DNA of 64,000 bases from NCBI RefSeq assembly GCF_900105075.1, contig NZ_FNSK01000002.1, positions 124,001 to 188,000 on the forward strand, read 5' to 3'. Both the position numbers and the translations under genes were made by a program. Below, in pieces: positions 28,153-37,261 of the stretch; within the stretch, counting starts at the first letter, position 1, and each line of letters begins with the position of its first letter. The notes below the pieces were generated by a model that saw nothing but the letters and a program-made list of their open reading frames with translations, did not search any database and had not been told where the DNA came from. The stretch is from Rhodobacter sp. 24-YEA-8 (GTDB taxonomy: Bacteria; Pseudomonadota; Alphaproteobacteria; Rhodobacterales; Rhodobacteraceae).

Positions 28153-28201
28153 GCAGATGTGACGGGGCCCTGCCCCGTCACGCCAACGTCCAGGAGCAGC
28201 A

Positions 28202-29536
28202 ATGACCGTGATCCTTCCTGAAAACCCGGCCAAGGCAGATCTGCTTGCCGGAAATCCCACACTCTGGCTCAATGATCAGCTGCGTCCGGATGGGATATCC
28301 GATCCTGGTCTTCCGATCCGCCCTGGCCAAGTCATTTCGTCTGAAGCCAGCTGGCGCCGTCTTGCACCGCTGCTGGAAAGGCTGTTCCCAGAAACCAGCG
28401 GGACCGGCGGGCAGATCCGTTCCGATCTGGTCGAAGCGCAGACGCTCAAGGGCGCAATTGGATACTGCTCGGCGGAATACGGTCGCGTGTTCATCAAGGC
28501 CGATGGCAGCCTGCCCGTCGCCGGATCGATCAAAGCCAGGGGCGGCCTCTTCGAGGTGTTCATGCATGCTGAGGCGCTTGCCATGCAGCACGGGCTGCTT
28601 GCCGAGGGCGGGGACGTCATGACGCTCGCGGGCACGGAGGCGATGTCGCTCTTCCAGCGCCACACGATCGCGGTGGGCAGCACGGGAAATCTGGGGCTCA
28701 GTGTAGGGATCGCCGCACGGGCGCTTGGCTTCCGTGCGGTGGTGCATATGTCCTCAGATGCGAAGCGATGGAAGGTCGACCGCCTTACCAATCTTGGCGT
28801 CGAGGTCGTGCAACATGAGGCGGATTATACCACCGCCGTAGAGGAAGCGCGCGCCCTGGCCGAGGGCGATCCATCCATCTACTTTGTCGATGACGAGCGG
28901 TCGCAGCTTCTTTTCCTCGGCTACAGCGCCGCCGCTCGGGAACTCGCCGGGCAGTTGGACGAGGCGGGCATCATAGTTGACCACGATCACCCTCTCTTTG
29001 TCTATCTGCCCTGCGGGATCGGGGGGGCGCCGGGCGGCGTGGCATATGGGCTCAAAGCAATCTTCGGTGATGCGGCGCATTGCTTTTTTGTCGAACCGGT
29101 GCAGTCGCCCTGCGCGCTGGTGCATATGATGAGCGGTTCTGCGGAGCTGGTGTCCGTATATGATGTGGGTCTGACGAACCGGACAGAAGCCGATGGCATG
29201 GCCGTTGCCCGGATGTCGGATTTCGTGGCGCAGGTGATGGGCCCCATGCTGTCAGGTGTTTTCACCGTGGCCGATGAGGATCTGTTCCGGTGGCTCTATC
29301 TGGCACATTCCTCCCAGGGGATCCGCCTCGAACCCTCGGCGGCGGCTGGTTTCGCGGGTCCGGAGTTCACGGTCAACTCTCCTCAGGGGCGCGCATATCA
29401 GACCAGTCAGGGCCTGATCGGACACATGGCGAACGCCACCCATATCGTCTGGACGACCGGCGGCGCCTTCGTTCCAGAGGAGCAGTTCCAACAATTCCTG
29501 GAGCGCGGTGAGGCGCTGACCACTGCGGCCGGCTGA
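28202..29536 (+). CDS. dsdA: D-serine dehydratase
   Basis: 444 residues, close to the usual 440 of DsdA. The PLP lysine lies in AGSIKARGGLFEVFMHAE; the phosphate loop is GSTGNLGLSVGI; further family blocks are AVVHMSSDAKRWKVDRLTNL and LPCGIGGAPGGVAYGL. It deaminates D-serine (and D-threonine) to pyruvate and ammonia. The ATG at 28202 has AGGAGC upstream and lies 49 bases after the SHMT-like gene, so the two are likely co-transcribed. D-serine would then be a pathway intermediate or the imported substrate. Confidence 0.93.
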   Translation: MTVILPENPAKADLLAGNPTLWLNDQLRPDGISDPGLPIRPGQVISSEASWRRLAPLLERLFPETSGTGGQIRSDLVEAQTLKGAIGYCSAEYGRVFIKADGSLPVAGSIKARGGLFEVFMHAEALAMQHGLLAEGGDVMTLAGTEAMSLFQRHTIAVGSTGNLGLSVGIAARALGFRAVVHMSSDAKRWKVDRLTNLGVEVVQHEADYTTAVEEARALAEGDPSIYFVDDERSQLLFLGYSAAARELAGQLDEAGIIVDHDHPLFVYLPCGIGGAPGGVAYGLKAIFGDAAHCFFVEPVQSPCALVHMMSGSAELVSVYDVGLTNRTEADGMAVARMSDFVAQVMGPMLSGVFTVADEDLFRWLYLAHSSQGIRLEPSAAAGFAGPEFTVNSPQGRAYQTSQGLIGHMANATHIVWTTGGAFVPEEQFQQFLERGEALTTAAG

Positions 29537-29629
29537 GCGCGACGCCAAACCATATCCGCAAAACGGCCTGAAGATGCACGGTTTGCCCGCTGCATGACGC
29601 CACCACGCTGTCAAAAAATGGGGAGCCAC

Positions 29630-29835
29630 ATGGACATTGCCTTTCGGGCAGATTTGATTGACGGGAAATCCTTCGCGGCACGGCTGGTTGACGATCTGGC
29701 GGTGCAGGTGCGGTCCATCATGACGGAGACCGGAAAGGTTCCGGGGCTGGCCGTCGTCCTGATCGGCGAGGATCCGGCCAGCGCGGTGTATGTGAATTCG
29801 AAACATCGCCAGACCGTGCAGATTGGCATGCGGTT
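29630..29835 (+). pseudogene. folD: folD N-terminal fragment
   Basis: Starts at ATG 29630 after GGGGAGCC. It encodes about 68 residues of methylenetetrahydrofolate dehydrogenase/cyclohydrolase (DLIDGKSFAARLVDDL, VPGLAVVLIGEDPASAVYV, catalytic lysine in YVNSKHR). Similarity stops abruptly after QIGM and unrelated sequence follows to TGA 30000-30002. It would have recycled methylene-THF from the SHMT-like enzyme but is clearly truncated. Confidence 0.85.
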
Positions 29836-30128
29836 CCAAACATGCCGACACCGCGACACAGCAGAATTCCGTCATCAGATCCGTGCCAATGCTTCCTTGC
29901 GCAATTACCGCCCGAGGTCAGGCCGGGGTGGCAGATCGCCGCTCTACGGTTCAGTGCTACGGATGTCGCCTTTGCCCATGCTCCCCGCTCGGCGTGTGAC
30001 GTGATCAACGCTGATCGAGCCACCTCGCGGCCCGTCATGATGGCGAACTTTTGATACCGGGCGTCGGGTCGTCAGGGGAGGCTCTGCAAGCATGCCGTTA
30101 GATTGCTCCCAATAGGGAGGAACTCGGT
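29836..30128 (+). other. unassigned junction sequence
   Basis: Between the folD break and the permease fragment. A 70-residue frame (29842-30054) and a minus-strand frame exist, but neither matches a family I recognise. Probably the scar of the deletion that removed the rest of folD and the start of the permease gene. Confidence 0.4.
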
Positions 30129-30287
30129 ATGACTGAACTCACCTACACCAGCAAGCTCATCAACAACTCGACGTTCCAGCCCTTCGTCATCTTCAGCGTC
30201 GTTGCGCTGCTTTACTTCTGCATGTGCTACCCGCTGGCCTGGTGGAGCCGGAAACTGGAGGACAAACTGAATGTCGCCCATCGTTAA
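30129..30287 (+). pseudogene. amino-acid ABC permease, C-terminal fragment
   Basis: 52 residues: ELTYTSKLINNSTFQPFVIF and VVALLYFCMCYPLAWWSRKL, the last membrane helix and tail of a His/Glu-type permease. The frame is open upstream but unrelated. It overlaps the start of the ATPase fragment, as in a normal permease-ATPase pair. Confidence 0.75.
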
Positions 30288-30478
30288 ACTGAGCAATGTT
30301 TCCAAAAGCTTCGGCGCCGTGCGTGTGCTTGAGGGTGTTTCCTTCGATGTGAGCAAGGGCAATGTTGTGGCCCTGATCGGGCGAAGCGGATCTGGTAAGA
30401 GCACGGCGTTGCGATGCATGAACGGGCTCGAAAAAATCAATGGGGGCGAGATCACTGTCTGCGATCATCACCTCCATC
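30271..30478 (+). pseudogene. amino-acid ABC ATPase, N-terminal fragment
   Basis: Starts MSPIVKLSNVSKSFGAVRVL and includes an intact Walker A GRSGSGKST and CMNGLEKINGGEIT. Homology stops at about 30478, where an IS21-type end begins. The Q-loop, signature and Walker B are missing. A second amino-acid transporter, distinct from aapJQMP, once lay here. Confidence 0.85.
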
Positions 30479-30597
30479 AGAATGTGACCCGCGTGAGAAC
30501 GGCGGTGCGAAATTCGACCACGGAAGCGGCGGCCTGATGCTGCTGCGGTCGGCGTAAAAGTCGTCCAGTTTTCCCTTTCTGCGGTTGCAGGGAGGGC

Positions 30598-30897
30598 GTG
30601 GGGATTTACAGCGTGGAGCTATATCTGAGAGTTCGTCAGGCTTGTGCGGAGGGCATGAGCCAGCGGGAAGCGGCACGGGTGTTTAATGTGTCGCGTGACA
30701 CGGTTCGAAAGATGATGTCGTTTTCGGTTCCGCCTGGCTATCGACGGACGGTCGAAGTCCGGCGCCCCAAACTCGATCCTTTCATTCCGATTATCGATGG
30801 GTGGCTGGAGGCGGACCGGACCATGCCGCGCAAGCAGCGGCATACGGCGAAGCGGGTGTTTGACCGGCTTCGCGAGGAACGTGACTTCACCGGCGGC
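30598..30897 (+). pseudogene. istA: IS21-family istA, N-terminal fragment
   Basis: GTG start at 30598 with GGGAGG upstream. It reads MGIYSVELYLRVRQACAEGM, SQREAARVFNVSRDTVRKMM (helix-turn-helix), ending RLREERDFTGG then stop, about 100 of some 500 residues. The catalytic domain and istB are absent. The left end of this IS probably lies near 30480, abutting the ABC ATPase fragment. It differs in sequence from the IS21 at 32912-36681. Confidence 0.8.
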
Positions 30898-31482
30898 TAA
30901 GGTGGATGGCGGCGCAGGTCTGATCTCCTAAGGGCAGCGGCCGCGTTGATTCCGCCGCCCAGCTCTTCATTCGTGTGGCGCGCGATTCCGTTGCCATCGC
31001 CCGCGCGATGCAATCCCTTGGGCAGAACACTGGGCACGATCCGCAGCCTCCTGGAAGGTAAGATGCAGAAACAATGCGGGCGATCACCGCCGGTATGGAC
31101 CTTATCGAGTTGGACCAGTCGTATGCCAGTTTCGTGCAGAAAGTGCAGCAGACGCTGAACAGAGACCTCGCCACAAAGAGCTGAAGCGGGAAAGTGTGGC
31201 ACTTGCCAAGCTAATCGAGGCGCCGATCAGAAAGCTTGATGAAAACAATGCACAAGTCTGGTGCCCTGCGGACTGGCACTTGCCCCGGACGACTTATGCT
31301 GTCCACTTACTCGCTTAAAGGGACTGCGAGTGCGGTCGTGCCGAACACCGGGCGCATCCCGGCACACCGTCCGCCGGTGCGCGCCGGCCGCTCAGGTTTC
31401 TCAGGCGCAGCCCGATTAAATGCTGCAGGGAATTGATTGGCGCAATCCGCGCTGGACGCAGTGGTAAGATTCAGCGCTATTC
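30898..31482. other. 585 bases without a recognised gene
   Basis: Several short frames on both strands, none protein-like enough to assign. A stretch reading MRAITAGMDLIELDQSYASF (about 31074-31180) may be the tail of a lost gene. Confidence 0.4.
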
Positions 31483-32382
31483 TTGACGAAAGAACGTTGT
31501 GCTGAACCGAATTTCCACACTGGAGCTCTCATTCGCTTGCCCGCCCCTCCTTCCCCAGACCACCTGCCCGACCTGCAGCGTGAGATTCAGCGCCTTATGG
31601 GGCAGAACGTCCTCCGCCTGCAGCTCTATGAGCAGCAGCTGAAGCGTATAATGTCAGCAACCGATTTCGGCGTGGAGATCCTGACCGAGGGTGAGCCGCG
31701 CCAGACGCAGGGTATTCAGACGGAAGGTAAAACGCTCGGGCAGCTGGTCGGACTGCTAATGGGAGATGTCCTGTTCTCAGAACCCCCACCTCCCGCCCCG
31801 GATCATCCGGTGGCCCCCGACGTAGCCGTGCGCTTCAACACCAAGATGCGGCTTCATATGCAGTCAGCCGATCATGATGAGTTTCAGACAGCTCTTCGCG
31901 AGCTCGTCGCGCAGAGAAACCATCTCGTTCATCACTTTATCGAAGGGCACGACTTATCTACCGTCGAGGGGTGCCAGAGCGCCATCAACACTCTGCACGA
32001 AGTCCTGGAGGCAGTGGGAAAGCGGTTTGGCCAGCTGCAGGACATGGCGCGGCATGTCAATGATGCCTGCACGGTCGCCCATTCCGTTTTCACCTCACCA
32101 GAATTTCAGGAATACTTGGTGAAGGGACAGATTCCTTGGGCGATTACAGACATCGTGGCGGATCTCCGCGCCGCAGCGCGTGAACTGCGGACGGAAGACT
32201 GGACACCTGTAGATGCCGCAGCGGCCTGGATTAAAGAAAGGTCGCCGGACCAGAGCCCCGCGCACTATCACTGCTCGAGTTGGAAGCAGGTTGTTCACAC
32301 ATCGGGCCAGTTCGACCTCAGATACCAAATCGTCGATGGGCGCCGTATCGCCTTTTATCGCGAGCGCCCCGAGTGCCTTTGA
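31483..32382 (+). CDS. OST-HTH/LOTUS domain protein with HEPN-like R-x4-H motif
   Basis: Up to 299 residues. The C-terminal 65 (WTPVDAAAAWIKERSPDQSP, then YHCSSWKQVVHTSGQFDLRY) match an OST-HTH/LOTUS domain, an RNA-binding winged helix. The middle has KTLGQLVGLLMGDV and LRELVAQRNHLVHHFIEGHD; the latter contains R-N-x3-H as in HEPN ribonuclease-like proteins. Bacterial proteins with this architecture are known but uncharacterised. The start is uncertain: the frame opens at 31468, TTG at 31483 or 31537 (GGAG upstream) could be used, and no ATG precedes DLQREIQRLMG. It stands alone among transposon debris. Confidence 0.75.
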   Translation: MTKERCAEPNFHTGALIRLPAPPSPDHLPDLQREIQRLMGQNVLRLQLYEQQLKRIMSATDFGVEILTEGEPRQTQGIQTEGKTLGQLVGLLMGDVLFSEPPPPAPDHPVAPDVAVRFNTKMRLHMQSADHDEFQTALRELVAQRNHLVHHFIEGHDLSTVEGCQSAINTLHEVLEAVGKRFGQLQDMARHVNDACTVAHSVFTSPEFQEYLVKGQIPWAITDIVADLRAAARELRTEDWTPVDAAAAWIKERSPDQSPAHYHCSSWKQVVHTSGQFDLRYQIVDGRRIAFYRERPECL

Positions 32383-32911
32383 AAACTGCTACGCGGGACT
32401 GCCACTTTGCCAGTGGTCACCCTTGATCTCCCCCGCTGTTCGCAGCCATCCCCTGCACTCCCGGAGTATCATTGCTGGACCTCAATGTTGATCTGCGGCT
32501 GCGATGAAATCATTTTCGCATTCAAATTAGAGATCCAATTTCTCTCATTATAAAATCTTAAAGAATACAGGCAGATAATTTATTGATCGTGCGGCTTTCA
32601 GCTATAGCCAGGCCGATCTCCGGCACCGAATCACCAGGTCGAGCCACGAACCGAAACTGACGAAAATTTATTGAATTCTGCTTCATGAAAGGGATGTGTG
32701 AAAATTCTCATTTTACATATCCACCGGTTATTTCTGATAATGACGGCAAGGGATTTATTCGGATCGCGAAAAATCATCAATGACACGTCACGCAGAATGG
32801 AGCAGACAAAACAATATATAGCGTCACGACGACTTGTAAGGGTGCGAAATATTGTGAGAACTCAAAGCACGGCCAAAATACAAGTATCTATTTTCGCATT
32901 TCATCATGCCG
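32383..32911. other. AT-rich intergenic region left of IS21
   Basis: 529 bases, clearly lower in GC than the surroundings from about 32500 onward, suggesting foreign DNA. A 78-residue frame (GTG 32698, AAAGGGA upstream) runs into the IS21 end at 32912-32934 and has no recognised similarity. Confidence 0.5.
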
Positions 32912-33019
32912 TGTTGATTTGCACTCGGAACTGACCCGGGTTTGGAGTGAACCCCATCGGCTGGACCACGGGAGCCTGAAGAACTGATACGCTGAGCTGG
33001 CCTTAATGGGAGAAGGCTC

Positions 33020-33385
33020 ATGTCATCACGCGGTCCCTACCGGCGACATTCGGCGCCGTTCAAGCTGCAGCTGTGCCAGGATATCCGCGCCGGGGTGATC
33101 GGTCGGCGCGACGCGCAGCGCACGCATCATATCTCGGCCAACCTCATCCACATGTGGCTGACGCAGTTCGACCGGGGAGAGCTGACCAGCGAAGAGGCCG
33201 AGGCGAGCGTCATTGCCGAATACGAGGCGAAGATCGCGGCGCTGGAGCGCAAGGTCGGACAACTGACGATGGAGCTGGATCTTGTCAAAAAAACATCGCG
33301 CCCGCCACACGGTGCCAGCAGCGGGAGATCCTCCATCGTCACCGGCCCGGGGGGTGCTCTGTCAGACGGGGGTGCAAAGCTATGA
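33020..33385 (+). CDS. IS3-family transposase OrfA
   Basis: 121 residues. Helix-turn-helix-type N-terminus (RRHSAPFKLQLCQDIRAGVI, then RTHHISANLIHMWLTQF) and a coiled coil (EAKIAALERKVGQLTMELDL). A run of seven A (33287-33293) is in a place where IS3 elements use -1 frameshifting, and orfB is in the -1 frame, so an OrfAB fusion is likely. Confidence 0.88.
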   Translation: MSSRGPYRRHSAPFKLQLCQDIRAGVIGRRDAQRTHHISANLIHMWLTQFDRGELTSEEAEASVIAEYEAKIAALERKVGQLTMELDLVKKTSRPPHGASSGRSSIVTGPGGALSDGGAKL

Positions 33386-34176
33386 ACCTGCCGCGGAGCA
33401 CGCTCTACTACCGCCCGACGACTTCGGAAGCTGGGCTCACCGATGCCGAGATCACCGCTATCGTCGAAGACATCCAGGACGAGTTCCCCGTCTACGGCTA
33501 CAGGCGGGTGACGCATGAGCTGCGTCGCCGCGGACTTGTGGTGAACCACAAGAAAGTGGCGCGGATCATGCGGTTGGCGGGGCTCGGGATCAGACCGCGA
33601 AAGCGCTACGTGCGCACCACGGACAGTCGGCATGACAACCCGATCTACCCGAACCTCTATCGCAACACTATCCCACGCTGCCTCGATCAGGTTTGGGTCG
33701 CGGACTTCACCTACATTCGCGTCACGCAGGGCTTTTGCTACCTCGCGGTCATCCTCGATGCCTGCAGCCGGAAGGTTGTGGGTTACGCCCTGTCGCAGCG
33801 CCTGGACACGCCGCTCGCCCTGGCGGCGCTGGAATCCGCTGTCGCAAGCAGGCGGCCGCCGCCCGGCTGCATTCACCATACGGACCGCGGCGCCCAATAC
33901 GCGTCTCAACTCTATCGCGAAGCGCTGGAGGCTGCCGGTCTGCGCGGATCAATGAGCAGCGTCGGCAATCCCTACCACAATGCTCAGGCGGAGAGCTTCA
34001 TGAAGACGCTGAAGGTCGAGGAGGTCTATCGCGCAGGTTACGAGACCTTCACCGACGTCGCCCAGCGATTGCCGATCTTCATCGAACAAATATACAATAC
34101 CCGAAGACTGCACTCTGCCCTCGGCTACCGTCCGCCAGAGGAATTCGAAACGCTAATCGCCCAGCAGGCGGCTTAG
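33382..34176 (+). CDS. IS3-family transposase OrfB
   Basis: 264 residues from ATG 33382, overlapping the orfA stop by 4 bases. The rve-type DDE domain has VWVADFTYIRV (first D), HHTDRGAQYAS (second D) and NPYHNAQAESFMKTLKVEE (E). It is complete to the family's usual C-terminus (RRLHSALGYRPPEEFE). Confidence 0.93.
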   Translation: MNLPRSTLYYRPTTSEAGLTDAEITAIVEDIQDEFPVYGYRRVTHELRRRGLVVNHKKVARIMRLAGLGIRPRKRYVRTTDSRHDNPIYPNLYRNTIPRCLDQVWVADFTYIRVTQGFCYLAVILDACSRKVVGYALSQRLDTPLALAALESAVASRRPPPGCIHHTDRGAQYASQLYREALEAAGLRGSMSSVGNPYHNAQAESFMKTLKVEEVYRAGYETFTDVAQRLPIFIEQIYNTRRLHSALGYRPPEEFETLIAQQAA

Positions 34177-34262
34177 TTGGAAGGACCTTCGTGGTCCAGC
34201 CGATGGGGTTCACTCCAGTTTTCCATCGAGAAGTGACCCACCTCTCAGTTATGCGAACCAGG

Positions 34263-35057
34263 TTATTGCTGGGTCAAGGCATGTGCGATTTCCTTCTTCT
34301 TTCGGGTTGCGGCAGCGGTGCTGGCTTTGAAGCGGAAGCTATCGTTTCCGGTCTCCAGAATGTGGCATCGGTGGGTAAGGCGATCGAGCAGCGCAGTGGT
34401 CATCTTGGCATCACCGAAGACGCTGGCCCATTCGCTGAAGCTGAGGTTGGTGGTGATCACAACGCTGGTGCGTTCGTAGAGCTTACTCAGCAGATGGAAG
34501 AGCAGCGCACCGCCTGAAGAGCTGAACGGCAGGTAGCCCAACTCGTCCAGTATCACGAGGTCGAGGCGTGCGAGGTTTTCGGCCGTCTGCCCGGCCTTGC
34601 CCTTGGCTTTCTCCTGTTCGAGCGTATTGACGAGTTCGATGGTGGAGAAGAAGCGGACCTTGCGGCGATGATGCTCGACGGCCTGTGTGCCGATGGCGGT
34701 CGCGACATGGGTCTTGCCAGTGCCCGGCCCGCCGATCATCACGACATTCTGCGCACCATCGATGAACTCGCAGCGATGCAGCTGGCGCACGGTGGCTTCG
34801 TTCATCTCGCTGGCCGCGAAGTCGAAGCCCGTCAGATCCTTATAGGCCGGGAAGCGTGCCGACTTCATATGATAGGCGATGGAGCGCACCTCTCGCTCCG
34901 CAACCTCTGCCTTCAGCAGCTGGGTCAGGATCGGCACAGCTGCATCGAAGGCGGGCGCGCCCTGTTCGATCAGGTCCGTCACGGCCTGGGCCATGCCATA
35001 CATCTTGAGGCTTCGCAGCATGATGACGATGGCCCCACTGGCGGGATCATGACGCAT
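34263..35057 (-). CDS. istB: IS21-family helper ATPase IstB
   Basis: 264 residues, DnaC/AAA+-like transposition helper. It has Walker [10 protein letters not shown], Walker [14 protein letters not shown], and [16 protein letters not shown] with RCHILE at the C-terminus. ATG 35057 overlaps the istA stop (coupled translation). IstB regulates target choice and activates IstA. Confidence 0.94.
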   Translation of the reverse strand: MRHDPASGAIVIMLRSLKMYGMAQAVTDLIEQGAPAFDAAVPILTQLLKAEVAEREVRSIAYHMKSARFPAYKDLTGFDFAASEMNEATVRQLHRCEFIDGAQNVVMIGGPGTGKTHVATAIGTQAVEHHRRKVRFFSTIELVNTLEQEKAKGKAGQTAENLARLDLVILDELGYLPFSSSGGALLFHLLSKLYERTSVVITTNLSFSEWASVFGDAKMTTALLDRLTHRCHILETGNDSFRFKASTAAATRKKKEIAHALTQQ

Positions 35058-36567
35058 GGCGGCCTCCGGTGCTGCGGGCGCGCAGATTGTCATAGCGTCC
35101 GACATCGGCCTTGGGTTCGTGGCGCAGGAGCAGCGCCTGCGGGGCGTCGACGGTCGGGCCGTTGATCGCCTTGCCATCGATCAGCCGGTGCAGGGTGTTG
35201 AGAACATGGGTCTTGGTGGCGATGCCCTCCGACAAAGCAAGCTCGACTGCGGTCAGCACCACCTGCTCATCGTGATGCAGGACGAGGGCGAGGATATCGA
35301 CCATCTCCCGGTCCCCGCCGGGGCGCTTCAGCATCTGCTCCTGCAACTGCCGGAAGGCGGGCGGCAGCTCGACGAATGGTGCGCCGTTGCGCAGCGCCCC
35401 GGGTTTGCGCTGGATCACCGTCAGGTAGTGGCGCCAGTCATAGATCGTGCGCGGCGGCAGATGATGGGACCGATCAATCCGCCGCACATGTTCGCACAGG
35501 ATCTGCCCCTCGGCGACGACCACGAGCCGCTCCGGATAGACGCGCAGGCTCACCCGACGGTTCGCAAAAGATGCAGGGACGCTGTAGCGGTTGCGCTCGA
35601 AGTTGATCAGGCAGGTCGGGGAGACCCTATTGCTCTGTTCGACGAAGCCATCGAAGGGAGCCGGCACGGGCATCAGCGCGTGCTGCTCGTCGCTCCAGAC
35701 ATCGGCGACGCTGCCGACCAGATGGCCGTGCGGGATCTCGCGCCATTGCTCGACACATCGCTGCTCCAGCCAGGCGTTGAGGGCGGCCAGATCGGGGAAG
35801 TTCGGTATCGGTTGCCAGAACCGTGGCCGGGCATCCTGCACGTTCTTCTCGACCTGACCCTTCTCCCAACCCGCAGCCGGATTGCAGAAGTCAGGTTCGA
35901 AGACGTAGTGGTTGGCCATGGCGAGGAAGCGCAGATTGACCTGCCGTTCCTTGCCACGGCCAATCTGACCGACCGCAGTCTTCATGTTGTCGTAGATCCC
36001 CCGCTCAGGCACGCCGCCAAAGACGCGGAAGGCATGCCAGTGGGCGTCGAACAGCATCTCATGGGTCTGGAGCAGATACGCGCGCACCACGAAAGCGCGG
36101 CTGTGCGACAGCTTCGTATGCGCCACCTGCAGCTTGGTCCGCTCACCGCCAAGCACGGCAAAGTCTTCGCTCCAATCGAACTGGAAGGCCTCGCCGGGGC
36201 GGAAGGCCAGAGGCACGAAGGTGCCCCGATCAGCCGTTTGCCGCGCCGTGCGCCATTCCCGCGCGAAGGCCGCGACCCGGTTGTAGGAGCCTGTAAACCC
36301 CAGTGCGACAAGATCGGTATGCAATCGCGTCAGCGGCCGGCGCTGCTTGCGCGACTTCGTGCTGTCGGTCTTCAGCCAGGCCGACAGCTTGTCCGCGAAT
36401 GGATCGAGCTTGCTCGGTCGCTCTGGCACCGAGAACTTCGGCTCGATCGCGCCCGACTTCAGATACTTCTTGATCGTGTTCCGAGAGAGCCCAGTCCGCC
36501 GCGCGATCTCACGGATCGGCAGCTTCTCTCGCAGCGCAAGACGACGAATGACGTTCAAAAGTCCCAT
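35047..36567 (-). CDS. istA: IS21-family transposase IstA
   Basis: 506 residues. N-terminal helix-turn-helix ([20 protein letters not shown]), then a DDE domain with [14 protein letters not shown], a [20 protein letters not shown] region, and a C-terminal beta-barrel with [18 protein letters not shown]. Full length for IstA. An alternative ATG lies 9 bases upstream; GGAGTG supports this start region. Confidence 0.94.
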   Translation of the reverse strand: MGLLNVIRRLALREKLPIREIARRTGLSRNTIKKYLKSGAIEPKFSVPERPSKLDPFADKLSAWLKTDSTKSRKQRRPLTRLHTDLVALGFTGSYNRVAAFAREWRTARQTADRGTFVPLAFRPGEAFQFDWSEDFAVLGGERTKLQVAHTKLSHSRAFVVRAYLLQTHEMLFDAHWHAFRVFGGVPERGIYDNMKTAVGQIGRGKERQVNLRFLAMANHYVFEPDFCNPAAGWEKGQVEKNVQDARPRFWQPIPNFPDLAALNAWLEQRCVEQWREIPHGHLVGSVADVWSDEQHALMPVPAPFDGFVEQSNRVSPTCLINFERNRYSVPASFANRRVSLRVYPERLVVVAEGQILCEHVRRIDRSHHLPPRTIYDWRHYLTVIQRKPGALRNGAPFVELPPAFRQLQEQMLKRPGGDREMVDILALVLHHDEQVVLTAVELALSEGIATKTHVLNTLHRLIDGKAINGPTVDAPQALLLRHEPKADVGRYDNLRARSTGGRHAS

Positions 36568-36681
36568 GTGGATCACTCCAATGCCCCCCGTCGCTCACAG
36601 TGCTCAGGGGAAGGGTCACATGGGTCAAATCACGGTGGAAGTTATACGCCTGCCCGGGTCAGTTCCGAGTGCAAATCAACA

Positions 36682-36840
36682 CCCGCCGAAACAGCGCCGT
36701 CACCGCCTCCGGTTGCGCCGACCTCCGTGCAGCCTGTAACCTGTGAGCTGCGTATCGGTGGGATCGGCATCACCTTGCCCGCCGGATATCCTGCTGAGCA
36801 TCTGACAGAGATCCTGCGCGCAGTGAGGGCTACCCTGTGA
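36682..36840 (+). pseudogene. IS66-family tnpA, C-terminal fragment (copy 1)
   Basis: 52 residues directly following the IS21 right end: CELRIGGIGITLPAGYPAEH and LTEILRAVRATL, the typical end of the IS66 small ORF upstream of tnpB. The N-terminal part was lost to the IS21 insertion. It overlaps tnpB through GTGA. A similar C-terminus occurs at 44660-44917. Confidence 0.8.
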
Positions 36841-37187
36841 TCTTTCCCTCCAACGCTTGTCGCATCTTCCTGGCGACGCAACCCATTGATTTCCGCAAGG
36901 GTATGGACGGGCTGGCAGGCTATATTGCCAACAATTTCGACCTCGATCCCTTCAGCGGGGCGATCTATGTGTTCCGGTCCCGCCGCGCGAACATGCTGAA
37001 GATGATCGTCTGGGATGGGACGGGTCTGGTCCTCGTGACAAAGCGGCTTGATGGCCGCGGCTTTCCTTGGCCCACCGCTCAGTCCGCGCCGTTCACGCTA
37101 TCCAGAGTTCAGCTTGATGCCCTGTTCGAGGGAACCGAGTGGAACCGCGTCAGCATAGCAGTGACGCGAAAGCCCGTCTTCCTCTGA
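36837..37187 (+). CDS. tnpB: IS66-family accessory protein TnpB
   Basis: 116 residues, full length for IS66 TnpB. It has RIFLATQPIDFRKGMDGLAG, IYVFRSRRANMLKMIVWDG and LVTKRLDGRGFPWP. TnpB is needed for IS66 transposition by unknown means. The GTG start overlaps tnpA. The large tnpC transposase that should follow is replaced by an AAA+ ATPase gene 74 bases downstream. Confidence 0.9.
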   Translation: MIFPSNACRIFLATQPIDFRKGMDGLAGYIANNFDLDPFSGAIYVFRSRRANMLKMIVWDGTGLVLVTKRLDGRGFPWPTAQSAPFTLSRVQLDALFEGTEWNRVSIAVTRKPVFL

Positions 37188-37261
37188 TCTTTCCCTTTTC
37201 CTGCAGCCTGTCCCGCCGGACCTGATTTCCGGCGTCAGCGCCGCTTTATCCGGAGTCTGCC

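Larger units (their letters stand above)
32943..34217 (+). mobile_element. IS3-family element nested in IS21
   Basis: 1275 bp. The terminal inverted repeats are 28 bp and perfect, starting TGGAGTGAACCCCATCGGCT. A 3-bp duplication GTT flanks it (32940-32942 and 34218-34220). It contains overlapping orfA and orfB, apparently intact. Perfect ends, a target duplication and an intact IS21 around it point to a recent insertion. Confidence 0.95.
32912..36681 (-). mobile_element. IS21-family element, interrupted by an IS3-family element
   Basis: Terminal inverted repeat TGTTGATTTGCACTCGGAAC with CTGACCCGGG following: left from 32912, right inverted copy ending at 36681. It contains istA and istB on the minus strand, both intact. 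An IS3-family element (32943-34217) sits just inside the left repeat, beyond the 3' end of istB. Without it the IS21 is about 2.49 kb. No target-site duplication is evident: the left flank is AT-rich, while the right flank is an IS66 tnpA fragment, so one side may have been rearranged. Confidence 0.9.

Noticed and set aside
32698..32934. 78-residue ORF in the AT-rich region
   Set aside because: It runs into the IS21 inverted repeat and shows no protein-like features, so not listed as a gene.
35056..36840. 594-residue plus-strand frame across istA
   Set aside because: Antisense to a well-supported IstA; only its last 52 codons (after 36682) are real IS66 tnpA sequence.
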